DNA of 21,257 nt from CAZZCP01 sp964653235 (GCA_964653235.1 CAZZCP010000044.1:1-21257); one strand, 5' to 3'; shown: positions 1 through 8,050, counted from the stretch's first letter. Program-made: numbers and translations. Notes: a model not told the origin generated them from the letters alone.

Positions 1-105
1 TTAAGGCTTGCAGGAGTTGATATAAGCGGCGCAACGGATTCCCTTGGGCACTCACTTCAAGAAGAATCCAAAAAAGCCAATGTCATCGAATTCAAGAGAC
101 AATGA
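1..105 (+). CDS. C-terminal end of an unidentified protein (partial)
   Basis: An open frame runs from the first base to a TGA at 103-105 and gives 34 residues ending in NVIEFKRQ. The segment is hydrophilic and has no recognisable motif. The start lies outside the window. It is followed after about 90 bases by the palindrome at 198-233, which could end its transcript. The reading frame is supported only by being open up to the edge and by its ordinary residue composition, so the function is unknown. Confidence 0.5.
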   Translation, partial: LRLAGVDISGATDSLGHSLQEESKKANVIEFKRQ

Positions 106-197
106 AAAGAGGTAGTGCATGATAACATTTGATAACCGGGCTGATTTAACTTCTAATTAATCCGTTGGTTTACGGCATTTCGTGCGTACCGACCAAA

Positions 198-233
198 AAT
201 AAACAAGAGGAACTTAAGTTCCTCTTGTTTATT
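198..233. terminator. 36-bp perfect palindrome, likely bidirectional terminator
   Basis: Two 18-base arms (AATAAACAAGAGGAACTT and its exact reverse complement) meet at 215/216 without a spacer. Read on the minus strand, the hairpin overlaps the TAA stop of the ATPase gene and is followed by a T-rich run (TTTATTTTT), as in an intrinsic terminator. On the plus strand it lies downstream of the partial gene at 1-105 and could end that transcript too. The GC-richer part of the stem is AAGAGGAAC. Confidence 0.7.
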
Positions 234-1479
234 ATGTCGTCTCTTTAGATTCTGTTTTATGAATCAAAAACTCTAATTCTTCACAAAAATTATTTATATC
301 AGTTATTGTAACTTCGGATCGTCTTTGCACTTTACGGCCCCCATAGACTACTAATGATTTAAATTGATGATCTTTAGAAGCCTTTCTATATGAGGGAAAA
401 TTTTTAAAGTAGTCGGAAGCAATTGTTTCACCTGATTTCACCTCGATAGGAACATTGTGATTCACAACAGGCCATAACAAGTCAATTTCATTCCCATCAC
501 TATCTCGATAAAAATGCAGTTGAGTTGTCTTTCCAGAATTCGTAATTTTTTTTAAGGCCTCAATCACAACTAAATTTTCAAATAAAGCTCCTCGTAGAGG
601 GTGCGTCTCTATATGTTTTTTAGACTCTATACCTAATAAGTAGCAGGCCAAACCAGGGTCATAAAAATACAACTTAGGGGTTTTTACAAGACGCTTTCGA
701 ATATTGCCAAAGTAGGGAGGTAGTCGAAAAGTAATATAGCTAGTCTCTAGTAAAGAAAACCATTCCCTTGCCGTTGTTTGCGAGACTCCAGTATCATTCC
801 CTAATTTTTCAAAATTTATGATTTGTCCGACTCTACCGGCACACAATTTTATAAAAGTTTGAAATTGTGAGATATCTTTTACTAAACTCAGTTGTCTTAG
901 ATCTCGCTCAACATAAGTAGCTAAATAGTCTTGGTAAAATTGAGTTGGGTTTAAATTCTGTTCAAAGATTCTTGGATAAAAACCATAATACATAATTTCA
1001 TCATTCGTTCTATCTGATGAATCCTTTAATTCAACTAATGAGAAAGGGAGTTGTTGAACAATGGCGGTTCTGCCAGCCAATGACTGCCCTAATGCTTCAC
1101 GAACAGTAAAGTTTTGACTTCCGGTTAATACAAACTGCCCATTTTTTTTATTCTCATCGACCAAGACTTGTATATAGCTGGTTAGTTCAGGAACTCGTTG
1201 AATTTCATCTATGATGCAACCTTCAGAGTATTGAGCTAGAAAACCTCTTGGGTCTTGTTTAGCAAACTCTCGAGTATCTAGCTCTTCTAAATTCGTATAA
1301 GGCATATCAGCGAATATATTTCGACATAAAGTTGTCTTACCAGCCTGGCGGGGCCCAATGACTGTAAGTACCGGATATTTTTTAAATAAATCTAGCGCTA
1401 CACCAGATAAGTCTCTTTGAATCACAGGACGCTCCAATACATGAATTAATAGTATACTTTCTGCAAATCCAAAATGCAA
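232..1479 (-). CDS. AAA ATPase with DUF4143 domain
   Basis: This is a P-loop ATPase of the AAA_14/DUF4143 family, about 415 residues. Visible features are a Walker A (GPRQAGKTT, residues 42-50), a Walker B (CIIDE, 88-92), a sensor strand (FVLTGSQNF, 117-124) and the LAGRT motif (134-138). A C-terminal DUF4143 region ends in a PD-(D/E)xK-like core (EIDLL, then IEVKSG). Family members are common in accessory regions; their cellular role is poorly defined. The frame opens at a TTG (1479) with no in-frame ATG near it. A second TTG at 1437 would begin MERPVIQRDL and fits the usual family N-terminus better, so the first 14 residues are doubtful. It lies in the same direction as the HEPN/nucleotidyltransferase pair, about 115 bases downstream of it. 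Confidence 0.88.
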   Translation of the reverse strand: MHFGFAESILLIHVLERPVIQRDLSGVALDLFKKYPVLTVIGPRQAGKTTLCRNIFADMPYTNLEELDTREFAKQDPRGFLAQYSEGCIIDEIQRVPELTSYIQVLVDENKKNGQFVLTGSQNFTVREALGQSLAGRTAIVQQLPFSLVELKDSSDRTNDEIMYYGFYPRIFEQNLNPTQFYQDYLATYVERDLRQLSLVKDISQFQTFIKLCAGRVGQIINFEKLGNDTGVSQTTAREWFSLLETSYITFRLPPYFGNIRKRLVKTPKLYFYDPGLACYLLGIESKKHIETHPLRGALFENLVVIEALKKITNSGKTTQLHFYRDSDGNEIDLLWPVVNHNVPIEVKSGETIASDYFKNFPSYRKASKDHQFKSLVVYGGRKVQRRSEVTITDINNFCEELEFLIHKTESKETT

Positions 1480-1562
1480 ACTTGGATTTACAGATTAGCT
1501 GCTTGATCTCGAAAATAGAGGTACTTCAGCTGCAAAAACTCATGGGATGAATAAAAGTGACT

Positions 1563-1586
1563 GTCACCCAACTAGTCACCCAACTA
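1563..1586. repeat. Tandem 12-bp duplication
   Basis: The unit GTCACCCAACTA occurs twice without a spacer. It lies between the ATPase start and the nucleotidyltransferase stop. Just before it is a short inverted motif, GTGAC-T-GTCAC (about 1557-1567), whose right half forms the beginning of the first repeat unit. Two copies is too few for a satellite or CRISPR. It may be an end of a small mobile or repetitive element, or a replication-slippage duplication. Confidence 0.6.
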
Positions 1587-1592
1587 CTGCCT

Positions 1593-1925
1593 TCATACTA
1601 TCTGTAGTAGATTATTTTTGATATCTGAGGGAATGTGTTCAGAATTTTCAAACTCTTCCTGAGTATAGACGATAATATCAATCATTGGAAAAATATCGAG
1701 TAGATCAGAGAACTCAATATTTCTCTTTGTAAATTTTAGATCAGTATCTTTTATGATTAATAGGTCCACATCACTTTCAGTATGATATGTATCTTTGGCT
1801 GTACTCCCAAATAAATAGGCTTTCAAACATCTTGATTTCAACTTCTCAGCAATCTGAGTTTTGATTTGATCCAATCTTTCTTTCGATAAAGGATCTTTGT
1901 TTTCTAAAAAGATAAGGCTAGTCAT
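1593..1925 (-). CDS. MNT-type nucleotidyltransferase (candidate antitoxin)
   Basis: This is a minimal nucleotidyltransferase of 110 residues. It shows the glycine-serine and paired aspartates of the MntA-type GSx10DxD motif (G40-S41, D52, D54) and a third acidic residue in the next strand (D83 in MIDIIVY). MntA-like enzymes paired with HEPN proteins act as antitoxins by AMPylating the toxin; other pairs are uncharacterised. I chose ATG at 1925 because it begins at a family-like N-terminus and overlaps the HEPN stop in the sequence ATGACTAG, which implies translational coupling. The frame stays open further upstream, but only inside the HEPN gene. The role as antitoxin is inferred from the family and the pairing. 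Confidence 0.85.
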   Translation of the reverse strand: MTSLIFLENKDPLSKERLDQIKTQIAEKLKSRCLKAYLFGSTAKDTYHTESDVDLLIIKDTDLKFTKRNIEFSDLLDIFPMIDIIVYTQEEFENSEHIPSDIKNNLLQIV

Positions 1926-2301
1926 TGATTTCAATCTTTGCTTTTTCAATAAAAAGGTCTGCAAAACCAAGCGCCTCTTCTGCCTGTTCTTTATCAAATC
2001 TCTCAGAAGGAACCATATCATCCGGTGCAGCATCCGGATATCTTGTTGCTAGATAATATAAATCAAGACGTTTAGATGCCCTTTCTAGTTCATCATTGAT
2101 CTTTAAATCATGGCATATTCTCAATAAAGAGTGAGATTTTACCATGTCTGCTCCTCGATGGTATGCGATTGCCTTAAGAGTTTTTTCAGCAATTTGTTGT
2201 GCAACAAAACAAGCTTGTCCATAAAACTTGTTTTCGATGGTTTTTAGACACCAATCGCGATCGATAATTGCTTGTTTGAGCCAGGTTTTTCCATTTGACA
2301 T
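1918..2301 (-). CDS. HEPN domain protein (candidate toxin partner of MNT)
   Basis: This all-alpha protein of 127 residues resembles PF05168 HEPN proteins. It has the helix ACFVAQQIAEKTLKAIAYHRG (residues 30-50, split by key residues Q35, E39 and K40), an R49...H57 pair before SLLRI, and the C-terminal YxxxTRYPD signature (residues 82-90). It is the first gene of a two-gene unit and its stop overlaps the nucleotidyltransferase start by 8 bases. The RX4HXY active-site motif of HepT-type RNases is not seen, so RNase activity cannot be assumed. The start is set at ATG 2301 (MSNGKTW), which matches the family N-terminus; the frame is open upstream to 2352. The inverted-repeat element at 2352-2526 lies just upstream. 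Confidence 0.83.
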   Translation of the reverse strand: MSNGKTWLKQAIIDRDWCLKTIENKFYGQACFVAQQIAEKTLKAIAYHRGADMVKSHSLLRICHDLKINDELERASKRLDLYYLATRYPDAAPDDMVPSERFDKEQAEEALGFADLFIEKAKIEIND

Positions 2302-2351
2302 CGATTTACAATAACACTTTAGCTTTTGAAGAATCAAATTGAAACACTGCA

Positions 2352-2526
2352 AGCTGCTCCCTTTTATTTCACTTCGGACGTCCGTCCGATGGGGGATAAA
2401 TATCTAAAAAATCTTGATTATTCTGTCCGAGACTCTATAGATTTTCATACATTCTCGGACAAGTCTCCTAGGTTATTGAAAGTGCGATTCAATTTTACAA
2501 GAAAAGTGAAACAAAGGGGAGCAGCT
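2352..2526. repeat. 175-bp element with 23-bp inverted ends and nested inverted repeat
   Basis: The ends 2352-2374 and 2504-2526 are reverse complements at 21 of 23 positions (outer ten AGCTGCTCCC / GGGAGCAGCT). Inside, TGTCCGAGA (2424-2432) and TCTCGGACA (2453-2461) form a second perfect 9-base inverted repeat whose centre is within 4 bases of the outer one. Also present is the palindrome CGGACGTCCG at 2376-2385, giving five CGGAC/GTCCG pentamers in about 90 bases. It fills most of the 324-base gap (2302-2625) between the divergent HEPN and ABC-F genes. A MITE-like element or a structured leader RNA would both fit. No clear target duplication is visible. Confidence 0.6.
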
Positions 2527-2625
2527 AATAACGCAAAGCTTCGCAGGCAGTGTGTATTCAGACATTCAAAGCATTGAACTTATTCATCCATACACAAGAA
2601 CACATTTTTGATTTATGAAACACAT

Positions 2626-4440
2626 ATGATTCAGGTTAGTAATCTCTCAAAAAGCTTTGCTTCTCGAAAATTATTTGAAAATATCACTTTCAGTCTCGGA
2701 AAAAACGAGATTGTTGGCTTGGTGGGTAAAAATGGTTGCGGTAAGTCCACTTTGTTTAAAATTCTTATTGGTCAAGAGTCTGCAGATTCAGGGGATGTGA
2801 TTACACCCAAAAGCTACAAAATTGGTTATCTCGACCAACACATCCATTTTAACAAAGAAACTGTATTGGACGAATGCATTCAGGTTTTAAATTCTGATCT
2901 TGATTCTTACAAGGCCGAGAAAATCCTCTCGGGTCTTGGTTTTCAAAATGAAGATATGGCTCGTAACCCCAAAGAATTTTCGGGTGGCTATCAATTGCGT
3001 ATCAATCTTTGCAAAACTCTTCTTAAAGAACCTGATCTGCTTCTATTGGATGAACCTACTAACTATCTTGATATCGTCTCTCTTCGTTGGCTGAGCAGCT
3101 TTCTAAAAGCTTTTCGAGGTGAAGTGATCTTGATTACTCACGATCGAAGTTTTATGGACTCGGTAACAACACATACCATGGGTTTTAAGCGCGGAAAACT
3201 ACGTAAATATGAAGGGCAGACAGAGGGCTATTATCAGCAGATTTTAATTGAAGAAGAAAACTATGAAAAGACCCGAGCCAATCAAGAGAAGAAAATGAGG
3301 CATATGCAAAGCTTTGTCGATCGCTTTGGAGCCAAGGCCTCAAAAGCAAGCCAAGCACAATCCAAACTCAAACAAATTCAAAAAATGTCGATATTAAAAA
3401 CCCTTGATGCCGAATCGACGATGGGCTTTCGTTTTAATTTCAAAGAAACTCCGGCAAAGGTTCTGGCAACAGTAGAAGATCTGGCTTTTTCGTATACTGG
3501 TAAAGATGAAGATCTTCTTTTTCGCGATATTTTTTTTCAGCTATCTCCGGGTGATCGAGTTGCTATTATTGGTAAAAACGGCAAAGGTAAAACTACGCTT
3601 TTGAATGTCCTTTCGGGAAAACTCGAAGCTACCAGAGGCAGCGTGAGTTTTCACAATTCAGTGGGGATGGCTTACTACCAACAAACCAACCGCAAAGAAC
3701 TCGGTCCCAATAATACAGTGGCAGATGAGATTGCACTTTCTAACCCGCAATTGATGACAAGTGAGGTTCGAGCCATTTGCGGGGCGATGATGTTTAGTGG
3801 AAAGGATGCCGATAAAAAAATCAAAGTCTTATCAGGAGGGGAGCAAGGCAGGGTATTGCTTGGAAAAATCCTAGCTCATCCCTGTAATTTGTTGCTCCTT
3901 GATGAGCCGACCAACCACCTTGATATGGAGTCAGTTGAAGTCTTACTCCGTGAGCTCTCTATCTTTCCCGGTGCAGTAGTCTTTGTTTCACACAATGAAG
4001 ATCTATTGCATAACCTTGCAAGCAAATTAATTGTTTTTCAAGAAAGTGGAGCTTTTGTATTTGAAGGTGATTATGAAAGATTTCTTGAAAAGATTGGCTG
4101 GGAAGAAGGACCGAGTACTGAAAAAGCGGCCTCTAATAAAGTTTCAAAAAAAGAAGCAAAACGCCTTCGAGCTGAAATTGTGAAAGCAAAATCGCAGAAA
4201 ATCAAACCACTTGAAAAGAAGATAGCGACATTAGAGAAAACTCTCCTAGAAAAAGAAGATTTGCTGTCTATAAAAAATCACGAGGCACAAGATCCAAATC
4301 GAGAAGATCTGGCTGAAGTTTACAAAATTATTGGTCAAACACAAAAAGAAATCGATCTTATCTATGAAGAATTAGATCAACTCACCCGCGATCTTGAAAT
4401 GTCTTTGGCTGAGTTTGAGCGAAGGATGCAAGAAGTTTAA
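2626..4440 (+). CDS. ABC-F family ATPase (YheS/Uup type)
   Basis: This soluble protein has two fused ABC ATPase domains and no membrane segments, 604 residues. Domain 1 has Walker A GKNGCGKS (34-41), signature FSGGY (118-122), Walker B LLLLDEPTNYLD and H172. Domain 2 has GKNGKGKT (316-323), LSGGE (402-406), LLLLDEPTNHLD and H456. The linker at about 215-255 contains RFGAKASKASQAQSK, close to the P-site-tRNA-contacting linker of YheS. A charged coiled coil occupies about 505-600. ABC-F proteins bind the ribosomal E site and relieve stalled translation or protect against antibiotics; nothing here shows which. I placed the start at ATG 2626 (MIQVSNLSKSF); a TTG at 2608 would add six residues but is less family-like. 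It appears to be a single-gene unit. Confidence 0.93.
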   Translation: MIQVSNLSKSFASRKLFENITFSLGKNEIVGLVGKNGCGKSTLFKILIGQESADSGDVITPKSYKIGYLDQHIHFNKETVLDECIQVLNSDLDSYKAEKILSGLGFQNEDMARNPKEFSGGYQLRINLCKTLLKEPDLLLLDEPTNYLDIVSLRWLSSFLKAFRGEVILITHDRSFMDSVTTHTMGFKRGKLRKYEGQTEGYYQQILIEEENYEKTRANQEKKMRHMQSFVDRFGAKASKASQAQSKLKQIQKMSILKTLDAESTMGFRFNFKETPAKVLATVEDLAFSYTGKDEDLLFRDIFFQLSPGDRVAIIGKNGKGKTTLLNVLSGKLEATRGSVSFHNSVGMAYYQQTNRKELGPNNTVADEIALSNPQLMTSEVRAICGAMMFSGKDADKKIKVLSGGEQGRVLLGKILAHPCNLLLLDEPTNHLDMESVEVLLRELSIFPGAVVFVSHNEDLLHNLASKLIVFQESGAFVFEGDYERFLEKIGWEEGPSTEKAASNKVSKKEAKRLRAEIVKAKSQKIKPLEKKIATLEKTLLEKEDLLSIKNHEAQDPNREDLAEVYKIIGQTQKEIDLIYEELDQLTRDLEMSLAEFERRMQEV

Positions 4441-4474
4441 ATATAGAGCAATTTAAGTTTGTTTGACTCTCTTA

Positions 4475-4503
4475 TTGATACTATTGATCTAAAAAGTTAT
4501 AAC
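4475..4503 (+). promoter_or_regulatory. Sigma-70-like promoter for the S9 peptidase
   Basis: TTGATA (4475-4480) and TATAAC (4498-4503) are separated by exactly 17 bases, in the intergenic gap 47 bases before the peptidase ATG. A purine-rich ribosome-binding site (AGAGGTGG) lies 7 bases before the ATG. This suggests the peptidase is transcribed independently of the ABC-F gene. Confidence 0.55.
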
Positions 4504-4550
4504 AGTTCATTGAAAATTAAATTTTTAAGTCCTGATAGAGGTGGCTTTTT

Positions 4551-6650
4551 ATGAGATCAATACTATTTCTATTCTTTTTTTTGTTTTGTAGTGTTCTCAA
4601 TGCGGTTGAACCTGAAGCTCCCAGAAAAGAACATGTTGAGTTTCATCATGGTAAAGAATTAAGAGATCCATATCATTGGCTGCAAGAGAGAGATCATCCA
4701 GATGTATTGAGATACCTTGAAGCAGAAAGAGAATATGCTAAAAAAGAAATCTCAATCTATGAAGAAATTGTTCAGAGTCTAAAAGAAGAGATGCTCTCTT
4801 ATAAAATTGATCCTTATTCACCCAATTCGATACAGCAAGGGACTTATGTATATTCTATCAATAAACTCAAGGATAAAGAATACCCTGTATATACAAGAAG
4901 AAAAATAGATTCTACTGAAGAAGAGGTGGTACTTGATTTAAACATTTATCCCGATCTTGTGAAAGATAAAGAGATAGGTCGATTTCTTCCTAGTTCTGAT
5001 CACAATAAAATTGTTTTTAGTTTAGGAAATTCAGAGAGGGATGATTACACGGCCTATATAAAAGATCTATCAGGTGGAGAACTTCAAGTTCTTGTTGAGA
5101 ATATTACAGCCAACATAGAATGGGCTGAGGACGGTATTCATTTGTTTGCAGTTAATTCTTTTGAGGATCCTCCAATTTATAAAAAACTTTATAGAATTCA
5201 TTCTATTAGCAAAGAAAAACAACTCGTTTATCAAGAGCAAGATCCCCGATTTATTTTGTGGATGGCAAAAAGTTCAACTAAAGATTATATTTTTGTAACT
5301 AGTGATGCGAACAATACAACTTCTGAAGTTCGAATAATTGATGCACATTCTCCTCATAGTGCAATTCGGGTTGCGATTCCTCGCAAACAAGGTCACTGGT
5401 ATAAACTTCGTCACGCCGGAGAGTATTTTATTATTAGTTCTAATTTGCTATCGCCAAAAAATCAATTGTATAAAACTAAAGACGTATACAATCTAAATTC
5501 TGAAGAGTGGCAAGCTCTACCTTATAGTTTTGCACAAGGTGAAAAAGAAGTTAGAGATTTTCTTGTTTTTGAAAAGGCCATTGTAGTCAAATATTTTCAA
5601 GATACTTTTCATAAGATGAGTTGGATTGACAGAAGTCTAAATCAAATTCATGAGATGGAAAGCTTTGATAAAATCCATGATTCTGGTATCACTAAGCATC
5701 CCATGTATCCTAGAGATTTTATTTTATGGAACAATGAGTACCAAGCAGAATCTGCACTCATTTCGATCTCCTCTTTTGTTCATCCAAATCGTGTGTATGA
5801 AATCAATTTTGACTCAAAAGAATTGACTCTAAAAGGGCAAGATCAAGTTTCAAGGGCGGTCTCTTCTGAGGATTTTAAAGTATCTCGAATTTTTATTGAT
5901 GCTAGAGATGGAGAGAGTATTCCAGTAACGATTTTGCATCGTAAGGACCTCGATCGATCAAAGCCGCAGCCACTTTTGCAATGGGGATATGGTTCCTATG
6001 GATATTTTTACCCTATTGCTTTTGACCGAGAGATGATTACTTTATTAGATAGAGGTTTTATATTTGCAATAGCACATGTACGTGGTTCATCTGCAAAGGG
6101 AAGTCTATGGCACAAAGCTGGCACGAGAATGCAAAAAAAGAATTCCTTTTTCGATTTTATAGATGTGGCAAATTATTTTATAGAAAGTGGTTATACAAAT
6201 AAAAATCAAATTTTTGCACAAGGTTCAAGTGGTGGAGGACTCCTTATGGGAGCTACTCTAAATTATGAACCAAATCTATTCAAAGCAGTGGTTCTTCATG
6301 TACCGAATGTAGATATTTTAAATCGCTTATTTACGGGTCCTTCTTTTTTTCGAGAAGAGTATGGTGATCCTTTAAATATCTTTGAGCATTTTGAGTATGT
6401 TAGATCCTATTGCCCATATCAAAATTTAAGAGAGACAGAGTATACAAATATTTTAGTAACTAGCGGGTATTATGACTTTCGAGTTTCATATTCTGAAGCA
6501 GCAAAGTATGTTGCAAAACTTCGATCTGTTCGCACCAATAAAAGTAAACTTATTTTTGATATTGATATGCAAAATGGACACTTTGAATCTAGAACCGAGA
6601 GATACTCAAAAGCCTATGCATTTATGATGTCATTGCTCAATTTACCCTAG
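4551..6650 (+). CDS. Secreted prolyl oligopeptidase family (S9A, oligopeptidase B-like) serine peptidase
   Basis: The 699-residue protein has a signal peptide (MRSILFLFFFLFCSVLNA), a beta-propeller region and a C-terminal alpha/beta-hydrolase domain. The order of motifs matches oligopeptidase B: DPYHWLQ near residue 39, GYGSYG, HVRG, the nucleophile in GSSGGG (S560), D642 in YYDFRV and H677 in NGHFES. Family enzymes cut short peptides, classically after Arg/Lys. Here, aligned by memory to the E. coli enzyme, the paired aspartates after GYGSYG are replaced (P and A) and one of two S1 glutamates is replaced by Phe, so specificity for basic residues is doubtful. Most bacterial oligopeptidase B proteins are cytosolic; the signal peptide points to the periplasm or outside. 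It has its own promoter. Confidence 0.9.
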   Translation: MRSILFLFFFLFCSVLNAVEPEAPRKEHVEFHHGKELRDPYHWLQERDHPDVLRYLEAEREYAKKEISIYEEIVQSLKEEMLSYKIDPYSPNSIQQGTYVYSINKLKDKEYPVYTRRKIDSTEEEVVLDLNIYPDLVKDKEIGRFLPSSDHNKIVFSLGNSERDDYTAYIKDLSGGELQVLVENITANIEWAEDGIHLFAVNSFEDPPIYKKLYRIHSISKEKQLVYQEQDPRFILWMAKSSTKDYIFVTSDANNTTSEVRIIDAHSPHSAIRVAIPRKQGHWYKLRHAGEYFIISSNLLSPKNQLYKTKDVYNLNSEEWQALPYSFAQGEKEVRDFLVFEKAIVVKYFQDTFHKMSWIDRSLNQIHEMESFDKIHDSGITKHPMYPRDFILWNNEYQAESALISISSFVHPNRVYEINFDSKELTLKGQDQVSRAVSSEDFKVSRIFIDARDGESIPVTILHRKDLDRSKPQPLLQWGYGSYGYFYPIAFDREMITLLDRGFIFAIAHVRGSSAKGSLWHKAGTRMQKKNSFFDFIDVANYFIESGYTNKNQIFAQGSSGGGLLMGATLNYEPNLFKAVVLHVPNVDILNRLFTGPSFFREEYGDPLNIFEHFEYVRSYCPYQNLRETEYTNILVTSGYYDFRVSYSEAAKYVAKLRSVRTNKSKLIFDIDMQNGHFESRTERYSKAYAFMMSLLNLP

Positions 6651-6725
6651 AGTTTTGAGTGAAAATGAACAGAGGCTTGATCAAATTACAAAAACACTCG
6701 CAGTCATTGGCTAGAGAATGGATCC

Positions 6726-6986
6726 TTGGTAGATTCTTATCTCGCTTCTGTTAAAGATGAGGTTGATAGAGTCATCCGGAGTATAGGTCTTTGTAAGCTA
6801 CAGGAGTCAGTTTATGAATCATGTCGAAGTGACAGAAATATAGAAGAGCTCAAACAAGATTTAGAGGGGGTCGGTGTTTCTGTTGATCCTGAGTTTCAGA
6901 AATGGGCTGAAGATGAAGTAGAAGAAATGTCGAGTGTGAATATTCTAAAATCTGATTCTTTTCTTAAAACAAGTTTTATGGCTTAA
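6726..6986 (+). CDS. Small hypothetical protein
   Basis: The 86-residue protein is acidic and mostly helical, without a signal peptide or recognised domain. Codons in this frame are rich in purine-first triplets, as expected for a real gene. It starts at TTG 6726 because there is no ATG; the frame is open back to 6681. A separate 29-codon ORF beginning at ATG 6665 (MNRGLIKLQ) overlaps its start in another frame, so a frameshifted N-terminus is possible. It follows the S9 peptidase by 75 bases in the same direction. Function is unknown. Confidence 0.5.
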   Translation: MVDSYLASVKDEVDRVIRSIGLCKLQESVYESCRSDRNIEELKQDLEGVGVSVDPEFQKWAEDEVEEMSSVNILKSDSFLKTSFMA

Positions 6987-7051
6987 GTCACTTGGTTATT
7001 ATTAATTCTCATTGCACGAAATGTTTTAGTAAAGATTAAAGCATTTTGATA

Positions 7052-8050
7052 TTAAAAAACTGAATAATCAAAGTTGAGACCAAAAAAGTGTGTGGTTTGA
7101 GTTTCATCAAGTAGCTGTGGCTGTTCTCTTAGCAAGTATTCATACTTTACACTCAGCCAGTCATAGAGTTTTGAGCTAAGCTTTACTGTAAACTCAATAT
7201 TGGTCATATCAAAGTCAGAGCGATTATCACCGGTCTCAAGTTCAGGATCAATCGGAGTTAAAAAGTCAAAATTCAATGACAGGCTGGTTTTTTCATCAAA
7301 TTTTGCATTTAGAGTAAGACCGCCTTCAAAACCCAATTGACTATAGCTTGGCAATTCTGAAACTTCAATTTCAGGGGTATCCTCATCATCAGCCAGCGCA
7401 AACTGTCCTGAGGCTTCTACTTGTTGAGCACCTAGACCAAGTCGACTGGTAAGTAAGAGATTATCTTTTTCGATCCAATAAAAAAACATACCCGCAGCCT
7501 CTGTGGTTGTAAGTGGTTTGAAACCATCTGTAAGACGAAGAGTTGAGATATTGCTTTTGCTTTCAAGATTACCTGATTGATCAGTAATAAGATAAGTTTG
7601 ATCTTCGGCTCGAACATCTTCACCCAAAAAAACCGCAGCTCTAGCTTCGGCTCGAATATAAGGACCTATTCTCGGCTGGCTATCAAAAGAATAAATATAC
7701 AAAGTTTTTAGTTTGAGCTCATCATTTGATTTTACGAATCTTGGCAGGGCTGGAGTAGAACTGGTTGCACCTGTATATTGCAAAGATGTTTGTAGTTCAT
7801 GCAAATCTTTTCGATAGTTCATTTCAGTTAAAAGACTCACTCCATAGGCTTTAGAGTCTCCATCGAGCTGGCCGATTACATTTTTGCTAGAGCCAATGCT
7901 AAGGTTTGAGCCGAGGTCAAGTTTAGGATGCCAGCCATTGTCTTTCACTAAGGATTTGGCTGGTTTTTTAATGGTGAGGCTTTGCCCAATTTCTTCTTGT
8001 GCGTAAAGTTGAAGTGTGAATAAAAAAACAAGTAAAAATTTTGATTTCAT
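7052..8050 (-). CDS. Outer-membrane beta-barrel protein, DUF3078-like
   Basis: The 332-residue product has a signal peptide (MKSKFLLVFLFTLQLYAQ). It then shows repeated amphipathic strands with alternating aromatic and polar residues, and a C-terminal FGLNFDYSVF ending in Phe, the usual signal for insertion by the BAM machinery. Phrases such as LDLGSNLSIGSS, the run from HELQTSLQY to LPRFVKS, and LRLTDGFKPLT resemble DUF3078 outer-membrane proteins, whose function is unknown. It is divergent from the small secreted protein gene at 8201 and has a possible promoter at 8111-8140. No partner gene is evident. Confidence 0.75.
   Translation of the reverse strand: MKSKFLLVFLFTLQLYAQEEIGQSLTIKKPAKSLVKDNGWHPKLDLGSNLSIGSSKNVIGQLDGDSKAYGVSLLTEMNYRKDLHELQTSLQYTGATSSTPALPRFVKSNDELKLKTLYIYSFDSQPRIGPYIRAEARAAVFLGEDVRAEDQTYLITDQSGNLESKSNISTLRLTDGFKPLTTTEAAGMFFYWIEKDNLLLTSRLGLGAQQVEASGQFALADDEDTPEIEVSELPSYSQLGFEGGLTLNAKFDEKTSLSLNFDFLTPIDPELETGDNRSDFDMTNIEFTVKLSSKLYDWLSVKYEYLLREQPQLLDETQTTHFFGLNFDYSVF

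Noticed and set aside
106..197. tRNA-like or hairpin structure between the partial gene and the palindrome
   Set aside because: Short matches such as GGTTTACGGCA with TGCGTACC do not form a cloverleaf or a clean stem.
1563..1586. Start of a CRISPR-like array
   Set aside because: There are only two units, they touch without spacers, and no cas genes are nearby.
2326..2577. 83-codon plus-strand ORF
   Set aside because: It runs straight through the inverted-repeat element, has no recognisable domain or ribosome-binding site, and overlaps the upstream region of the HEPN gene.
7019..7046. 10-bp stem (AAATGTTTTA / TAAAGCATTT) between the converging genes at 6986 and 7052
   Set aside because: It is very A/T-rich, has one G-U pair and no clear T-run after it, so I do not call it a terminator.
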